In this document: positions 60,092 through 64,000 of the stretch, piece by piece
Layout of the letters: each line of letters starts with the position of its first letter
Position numbering within the stretch: position 1 is the stretch's first letter
Origin: UMGS1696 sp964623635
GTDB taxonomy: Bacteria; Bacillota; Clostridia; Oscillospirales; CAG-272
Length of the DNA: 64,000 bases
Assembly: GCA_964623635.1 (NCBI GenBank)
Contig: CAZUUA010000004.1
Span: 82,053-146,052 of the forward strand
Direction: 5' to 3'
Made by a program: the position numbers and the translations under genes
The notes under the pieces: generated by a model
Seen by the model: the letters and a program-made list of their open reading frames with translations, nothing else
The model's database searches: none
Told to the model about the DNA's origin: nothing

Positions 60092-60135
60092 GGGATGTAA
60101 TTTTCTGGGAAATAATTTTTCCGAAATTACATCCC
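60092..60135. repeat. Long near-perfect palindrome between gnd and the kinase gene
   Basis: GGGATGTAATTT (60092-60103) is the exact inverted complement of AAATTACATCCC (60124-60135); the 20-base centre has a further GGGAAA/TTTCC. No T-run follows on the minus strand. It lies in the 193-base space between two operon genes. Confidence 0.85.
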
Positions 60136-60173
60136 CGTGTAATTATATTTTTGAAATATGATTTTCAAGTGCC

Positions 60174-61792
<1,619 letters not shown>

Positions 61793-61840
61793 ATTTTTAT
61801 GCTCCTTTTCAAAGAGGATCGTTTTTTTGTCAGCGTTGAT

Positions 61841-62683
61841 CTATCTGCGTTCCTTCATGCCTTCCAGCACGCTGTAGGGAATTTGCATCTCGCCCAGCCC
61901 ACGACCGATGGAGATGTGTGGCTTGAAGGCGCCGTGGAAGTCGGTACCGCCGGACAGCTTCAGGCCGTACTTTTTCGCCAGCGTCCGATAGGTGTCTGCC
62001 ATGTCCGGGGTGTAGTCGGTGTAGTAGCCCTCGATGCCGGTCAGACCTGCGTCCACCAGATGCTTCACAAATTCCTCCAGCTCGTCGCCGGTTTTCTTGG
62101 TCAGGTGCAGGTGTGCCAGATATGCGTCACCACCGGAACGGCGGATCAGGTCGATGGCCTCGGTATCCGTCAGTGCCTGAGATTCGCTGTAGCAGGGGCA
62201 GCCTACGTTGAGCCACTGGGCAAAGGCCGCTTTGGGTGATTCGCTGTAGCCCTTCTCCGTCATGAGCTTGGCGATGTGGGCCCGACATAAGATCCCACCA
62301 CCTGCCTTTTGCTTTACCTCGTCCAAGGTCACGTGGATGTCGTATTTCGCCAACATATCGCAGGTCTCGCCGATCCGTTCGGTGCGCACACGGCGGATGT
62401 TGTCTACCGCCTGTACCAGTGCCGGGGACGTGGGGTCGATGAAGTAACCTAAGATGTGGGTCTCGGTTTTCGACACGGCGGACAGCTCAATGGCTGGGAT
62501 CACCTCGATACCGCAGGCTTGTCCGGCTGCCACGGCTTCTGCCACGCCATCGGCTGTATCATGGTCGGACACGGCTACCGCAGCCAGTCCGGCTTCCTTG
62601 GCGTGATGGACCAATTCGGTGGGGGGCATAGAGCCATCGGAGCAGACTGTGTGGGTGTGTAGATCGATATATTTTCCTTCCAT
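61841..62683 (-). CDS. PHP-domain phosphoesterase
   Basis: A 280-residue metal-dependent phosphoesterase of the PHP (YciV/TrpH-like) family. The ligand motifs are IDLHTHTVCSDGS (His9, His11), AVSDHDTADG, VIPAIELSA, CRAHIAKLM, and near the end GGTDFHGAF. Relatives hydrolyse nucleoside 3',5'-bisphosphates or similar small phosphates. It starts just after the LarA-like stop, probably by translational coupling, and belongs to the same operon; the link to sugar acids is only positional. Three in-frame ATGs lie close together; I chose the one giving MEGKYIDLHTH. Confidence 0.9.
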   Translation of the reverse strand: MEGKYIDLHTHTVCSDGSMPPTELVHHAKEAGLAAVAVSDHDTADGVAEAVAAGQACGIEVIPAIELSAVSKTETHILGYFIDPTSPALVQAVDNIRRVRTERIGETCDMLAKYDIHVTLDEVKQKAGGGILCRAHIAKLMTEKGYSESPKAAFAQWLNVGCPCYSESQALTDTEAIDLIRRSGGDAYLAHLHLTKKTGDELEEFVKHLVDAGLTGIEGYYTDYTPDMADTYRTLAKKYGLKLSGGTDFHGAFKPHISIGRGLGEMQIPYSVLEGMKERR

Positions 62684-62684
62684 A

Positions 62685-63938
62685 TTATTCATCATATGTC
62701 CAAAGACCCAGCGCCGGGTTGCTGATGTAGAAGATCTCCTCGCCATCGATGGTGTGGTAGCCGTCGGTCAGCGTTGCCGGATCGTACTTCTTGGCGGCCT
62801 CACTATATGCCATCCAGTCAAAGCCCACGCTGCGCACCTCGTCCTCGGTGACCTTTTCGGTGGCGTAGGTGATGTGGAAGCGGCCGTCGGAGGAGCCGTG
62901 GATCAGGTGTGCGGCTACGGACAGGTTGGCGTTCAGGTCAGCGTTGGCCGGATCCTTCACCAGTGCCAGCACCGTTTCTCGTCCCACGTAGCCGTACTTG
63001 CGGATCAGGCGGTCGTTTTCGTCGTCCTCACCGAACTTTGCCACGCCGGGTGCCAGAACGATCAGCTCACCACCGTCGGCGATTGCCATACGGGTACGAT
63101 AGATGGCCTTGTTGCCCAGCCACGTGCTCTTGAACTCCCGGGGATCCAGGTACACTACCACCTTTTGGAAGGGCTTGTCCACGTGGATCAGGTTGATCTG
63201 CTGGCTGTGCGCTACGGCTTTTTCGAAGTTGGCTCTGTCCCGACCGGTGTAGATGCCGTGGATGTTGGTCTTGTCTCCCGTATTGGTGGTGCAGGTCAAG
63301 ACGAACAGGAGCGGAATATCCTTACAGAAGTTTTCCTGGGCATAGTCGAAGACCTTGCGCACCGGCGAGAAGTCCTTGCCCATGATCCGTTCCATGCCGT
63401 AGAAGGCACCCAGCATATGGGACGAGTTGATCATGGATGCACCGCCGCAGCCGACGAACAGGTTTTTAGAATAGTTTGCCATGCCAACGACTTCGTGAGG
63501 CACCACCTGACCGATGGAGATGATCAGGTCATAGGAGGGATCCAGCAGGCGTTTGTTGAGCTCCACATCGATGGGGGTATCCACCAGACCTTCGGAGACC
63601 TCGGACACAAAGGAGCCGGGGACCTCGCCGATCTTGACCACGTCATCCCGCCAACGATGCACGAGGATGTTCTCAAAGGGCACGTTTTCGCCAAAGAAGG
63701 CACGGCATTCTTCCTCGGTCATAGGGGCATGGGTGCCAAGAGCCGGCATGATGTCGATCTGGCAGGTGTCGTGGAGCATTTCCCAATACATGGCAACGAT
63801 CTTGCCGGCACCGCTGTACATTCTGGTGTAATCCGGGGGCAGGAGCAGGATCTTTTTCAGGTTTTTATTTTTTATGGTATTTTGCAGAACGAACCGGATG
63901 CTGTCGTCCGATAGTCCGCTGGCGCAGGTATATTGCAT
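62685..63938 (-). CDS. LarA-like racemase/epimerase (DUF2088)
   Basis: A 417-residue protein of the nickel-pincer-dependent LarA family, whose members racemize lactate, malate or other 2-hydroxyacids or epimerize sugar acids. Characteristic blocks are LLPPDYTRMYSGAGK near residues 29-43, PALGTHAPMTEEECRAFFG near 63-81, and IISIGQVVPHEVVGMANYSKNLFVGCGGA near 137-165. The family uses a pincer nucleotide made by LarB, LarC and LarE, which are not in the window. As first gene of an operon with gnd, a KDG-type kinase and a 2-hydroxyacid dehydrogenase, a sugar-acid substrate is more likely than lactate. Start at 63938 follows AAAGGA. Confidence 0.87.
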   Translation of the reverse strand: MQYTCASGLSDDSIRFVLQNTIKNKNLKKILLLPPDYTRMYSGAGKIVAMYWEMLHDTCQIDIMPALGTHAPMTEEECRAFFGENVPFENILVHRWRDDVVKIGEVPGSFVSEVSEGLVDTPIDVELNKRLLDPSYDLIISIGQVVPHEVVGMANYSKNLFVGCGGASMINSSHMLGAFYGMERIMGKDFSPVRKVFDYAQENFCKDIPLLFVLTCTTNTGDKTNIHGIYTGRDRANFEKAVAHSQQINLIHVDKPFQKVVVYLDPREFKSTWLGNKAIYRTRMAIADGGELIVLAPGVAKFGEDDENDRLIRKYGYVGRETVLALVKDPANADLNANLSVAAHLIHGSSDGRFHITYATEKVTEDEVRSVGFDWMAYSEAAKKYDPATLTDGYHTIDGEEIFYISNPALGLWTYDE

Positions 63939-63988
63939 AGAGTAGGTTTCCTTTCTGACACAGTACGCAGTAGCTGTCGTATATGAAT

Positions 63989-63994
63989 ATTGTA
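63989..63994 (-). promoter_or_regulatory. Candidate -10 of the LarA-like operon
   Basis: Minus strand TACAAT at 63994-63989, 51 bases before the start; the -35 would lie outside the window. Confidence 0.4.
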
Positions 63995-64000
63995 ACACTA

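Noticed and set aside
62619..63914. 431-codon plus-strand frame
   Set aside because: Antisense of the LarA-like gene, which has clear family motifs.

Overview
The window looks like a chromosomal scaffold from an anaerobic, spore-lineage Firmicute of the class Clostridia, probably a gut Oscillospirales/Ruminococcaceae-type organism assembled from a metagenome. Supporting signs are a GC-rich Gram-positive gene set, the sporulation-linked genes ytfJ and cwlD, type III glutamine synthetase, a glycyl radical enzyme with its activase, the [FeFe]-hydrogenase maturation genes hydE, hydG and hydF, several [4Fe-4S] proteins, a sulfatase, and conserved Firmicute gene orders (scpA-scpB-DUF2953-ytfJ-dac-rluB; holB-ricT-trmN6-rsmI; metG-tatD). 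No tRNA, rRNA, CRISPR array, insertion sequence or phage gene was recognised.

Layout: 1-6000 (+) chromosome segregation, sporulation, cell wall, rRNA modification and glycerate kinase. 6000-7200 (-) FliB/YkgJ-type cysteine-cluster protein. 7500-11800 (+) type III glutamine synthetase, then a sodium:solute symporter behind a short leader encoding seven consecutive tyrosines. 11800-18100 a divergent AraC regulator and a glycyl radical enzyme operon with an orphan lipoprotein binding protein and the activase, then a metallo-hydrolase. 18200-24400 (mostly -) oxidoreductase, radA, cwlD, membrane protein, aldo/keto reductase, with one + lipoprotein. 24600-28600 (+) a 1336-residue membrane-anchored protein with a degenerate kinase N-lobe, PASTA repeats and Ig-like repeats. 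29500-34800 (+) the holB-ricT-ferredoxin-trmN6-rsmI-isomerase run. 34800-41900 (+) cytoplasmic sulfatase, nagA, metG, tatD, a TatD-linked radical SAM protein, a NUDIX hydrolase and a small HPr-like protein. 41900-43900 (-) a probable carbohydrate-active enzyme. 44000-52000 (+) a siroheme-type reductase overlapping a FecBCD-type ABC transporter, then the hydrogenase maturation operon. 52100-56000 a small lipoprotein, an AT-rich secreted protein, a TVP38 protein (-) and a frameshifted binding protein. 56000-64000 (-) a sugar-acid type operon: LarA-like racemase/epimerase, PHP phosphoesterase, 6-phosphogluconate dehydrogenase, PfkB kinase, DMT transporter, acyltransferase and 2-hydroxyacid dehydrogenase.

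The strongest unexpected signal is at 9908-10118. A consensus promoter is followed by a 16-codon leader peptide (MMFAFAAYYYYYYYVC) and three mutually exclusive RNA pairings: 1:2 inside the tyrosine codons, 2:3 antiterminator, and 3:4 intrinsic terminator. This is a complete ribosome-mediated attenuator, and it predicts that the downstream symporter is controlled by tyrosyl-tRNA charging and probably imports tyrosine.

Two assembly or sequence artefacts matter for anyone using this window. The 100-N gap at 60242-60341 is flanked by identical 55-base sequences, and collapsing them restores an intact gnd. The binding-protein gene at 54458 carries a two-base frameshift.
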